Shown here: piece after piece, positions 62,539 through 64,000 of the stretch | Layout of the letters: the number at the start of each line of letters is the position of its first letter | Position numbering within the stretch: position 1 is the stretch's first letter | Source: Pseudogemmobacter faecipullorum | GTDB lineage: Bacteria; Pseudomonadota; Alphaproteobacteria; Rhodobacterales; Rhodobacteraceae | Direction: 5' to 3' | DNA: 64,000 nt | Assembly: GCF_020539525.1 (NCBI RefSeq) | Contig: NZ_JACDXX010000003.1 | Location: 186,001-250,000, forward strand | Notes under the pieces: generated by a model | Told to the model about the DNA's origin: nothing | What the model saw: only the letters and a program-made list of their open reading frames with translations | The model's database searches: none | Program-made: the position numbers and the translations under genes

Positions 62539-64000
62539 TCAGCCCCGGGCCTCAAGGCTTTGCAGCCGGGCGCGCAGCGCCGCCAGCTCGGTTTCAGTCG
62601 CCGCCAGTTTTTCGGTCAGCACTTCGGGCGCCAGCGCTTCGGTCCCGGGGTCGCGCGGGCCGATCAGCGGCGCGGTTATCCAGGCCATCAGCCGCGACAG
62701 ATCATCCATCGCCAGATAGAAGGCCGGAACGATCACCAGGCTGAGCACGGTCGAGACGATGATGCCGCCGGTCACGGCAATCGCCATCGGCGCGCGGAAA
62801 CTGCCGCCTTCACCGACGCCAAGCGCCGAGGGCAGCATGCCCGCCGACATGGCGATTGAGGTCATGATGATCGGCTGGGCGCGTTTATGGCCGGCCTCGA
62901 CCACCGCCTCAATCCGGCCGAGGCCGCGCCGGCGCATCTCGATGGCGAAATCGATCAGCAGGATGGCGTTTTTCGACACGATCCCCATCAGCATCAGGAT
63001 GCCGATCAGCACCGGCATCGACATGGCATTGCCGGTCACGATCAGCGCAATCGCCACCCCGCCCACCGAGAGCAGCAGCGAGGCGATGATGGTCACCGGC
63101 TGGATCACTGATTTAAACAGCAGGATCAGCACCGAGAGCACCAGCATCAGCCCCATGATCATGGCATTGGAGAAGCTGGTCAGCAGCTCGGCCTGCAGTT
63201 CGGCATCGCCCGAGGGTTTCACCACCACGCTTTCAGGCAGATCAAGCCCGGCCACCACGGCCTCAAAGCGGGCGGTGGCATTGTCGAGCGCCACCCCCAC
63301 CGGCAGATCGGCACCAATGGTGGCGACGCGCTGGCGGTTTAACCGTTTGATCTGCGCCGGGCCTTCGGCCAGGGTCAGATCGGCCACGGCAGAAAGCGGC
63401 ACCAGCGCGCCGGAGGCGGTCGGCACTTTCAGCGCCCGGATCCGTTCGGGATCGCCGCGCGCCGCATCATTCAGCCGCACCCGCACCGGGATCAGCCGGT
63501 TGTCGAGCGAGAGCCGGGCCAGTGCCGCATCGAGATCGCCGATGGTGGCGATGCGCAGAGTGGCGGCAATGGCCTGGGTGGTCACCCCCAGCCGCGCTGC
63601 CTCATCAAGGCGTGGGGTGATCTGCACTTCGGGGCGCGGCAGGGTGGACTGGGTCGAGACATTCTCCAGCAGCGGTTCGCTGGCCAGAGCATGTTCGATC
63701 AGTGCCACAGCCCGGGCGAGATCGGCGTCATTTTCCGAGAGCACATCATAGGAGACCGGCCGTCCGCCAGGGCCGCCGGGCCCGCCCAGCTTATAGGCGC
63801 GCAGATCGGGCAGCTGTGCCAGCCGGGCAAAGACCTCGGCCTCGATTTCCTGCTGCGGCACGGTGCGGGTTTTCGATTCTGGCAGCGGCAGCGCCGGGCC
63901 GATCAGCGGCAGCTTTGCCGCCAGCTCCGCCAGTTTGCGGGTCAGGCTGACATCGCGGCGCTCGAGGATCAGCGTCATGCTGGCGCGGCGCAGCTCGCGG
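62539..64000 (-). CDS. RND efflux transporter, C-terminal part (gene continues past the window)
   Basis: The last 486 or so residues of an inner-membrane RND pump; the frame stays open to the window edge. Visible are part of the periplasmic porter domain (PRLDEAARLGVTTQAIAATL; GALVPLSAVADLTLAEGPAQIKRLNRQR) and the last transmembrane block, including the GILMLMGIVSKNAILLIDF motif typical of HAE/AcrB-type pumps and MTSIAMSAGMLPSALGVGEG. A helical C-terminal tail (TETELAALRARLQSLEARG) could form a coiled coil. A Gly/Pro-rich loop (LGGPGGPGGRP) lies in the porter domain. Confidence 0.92.
   Translation of the reverse strand, partial: RELRRASMTLILERRDVSLTRKLAELAAKLPLIGPALPLPESKTRTVPQQEIEAEVFARLAQLPDLRAYKLGGPGGPGGRPVSYDVLSENDADLARAVALIEHALASEPLLENVSTQSTLPRPEVQITPRLDEAARLGVTTQAIAATLRIATIGDLDAALARLSLDNRLIPVRVRLNDAARGDPERIRALKVPTASGALVPLSAVADLTLAEGPAQIKRLNRQRVATIGADLPVGVALDNATARFEAVVAGLDLPESVVVKPSGDAELQAELLTSFSNAMIMGLMLVLSVLILLFKSVIQPVTIIASLLLSVGGVAIALIVTGNAMSMPVLIGILMLMGIVSKNAILLIDFAIEMRRRGLGRIEAVVEAGHKRAQPIIMTSIAMSAGMLPSALGVGEGGSFRAPMAIAVTGGIIVSTVLSLVIVPAFYLAMDDLSRLMAWITAPLIGPRDPGTEALAPEVLTEKLAATETELAALRARLQSLEARG

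Overview
This window is a GC-rich chromosomal segment from an alphaproteobacterium, most likely a member of the Rhodobacteraceae (Rhodobacter/Paracoccus-like). The assignment rests on gene content and order rather than a marker gene: the divergent BamE and YceD-rpmF-plsX-fabH-ihfA-merR block, the argS-SPOR-nagZ-scpA-scpB run, an ABC-type glycerol uptake operon, a two-domain dCTP deaminase, a stand-alone methyl-folate:corrinoid methyltransferase beside MetF, and frequent GTG starts. Almost everything is housekeeping. I see no prophage, insertion sequence, CRISPR array or plasmid feature.

Layout. 0-11 kb: a lipid/drug-type ABC exporter, a secreted DUF305 protein, a PuuD-like amidotransferase, a D-lyxose isomerase, a lipoprotein L,D-transpeptidase with an Ala/Pro-rich tail, kynureninase, and the proton-translocating transhydrogenase pntAB. 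10.7-22.3 kb: a complete glycerol system. A divergent glpR faces glpD-glpS-glpT-glpP-glpQ-DUF2160-glpV-glpK and an iron-type alcohol dehydrogenase, with a probable GlpR operator between glpR and glpD. 22.4-33 kb: an arylformamidase-like hydrolase, efp and its modifying enzyme epmA (divergent), argC, ccmE, argS, a SPOR protein, nagZ, scpA, scpB and dcd. 33.6-40.7 kb: tRNA-Pro(GGG), merR, ihfA, fabH, plsX, rpmF, yceD, bamE followed by a decayed duplicate of its 3' end, msrB and olsB. 40.7-45.2 kb: a methyl-THF module (corrinoid methyltransferase, metF, a small 'virulence factor' family protein), then ppx-rlmE. 45.3-51.2 kb: a Tat-exported DUF882 protein, a second L,D-transpeptidase, lpxD with its own acyl carrier protein and ketoacyl synthase, and an IalB-family protein. 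51.7-64 kb: a HerA-like ATPase, xerD with a secreted hypothetical and a tiny membrane protein, aroK-aroB-DUF2478, a MacAB-like exporter, a Fur-family regulator and the C-terminal half of an RND pump that runs off the right end.

How the genes work together. The glycerol block would import glycerol through an ABC transporter, phosphorylate it (GlpK) and oxidise it to dihydroxyacetone phosphate (GlpD) under GlpR control. Envelope building recurs: PlsX/FabH feed fatty acid and phospholipid synthesis, LpxD acylates lipid A, OlsB begins ornithine lipid, BamE assembles outer membrane proteins, and the L,D-transpeptidases, the DUF882 protein, NagZ and the SPOR protein act on peptidoglycan.

The most interesting points are: the two glycerol-transporter ATPases carry complementary defects (altered signature in GlpT, missing switch His in GlpS) that fall on the same composite ATP site; an lpxD-ACP-ketoacyl synthase cassette that looks like a dedicated acyl-chain module; the duplicated and decaying bamE tail with its terminator; and an intergenic repeat family sitting in convergent gaps. 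Promoters could not be assigned with confidence; terminators and operators are called from visible inverted repeats only.
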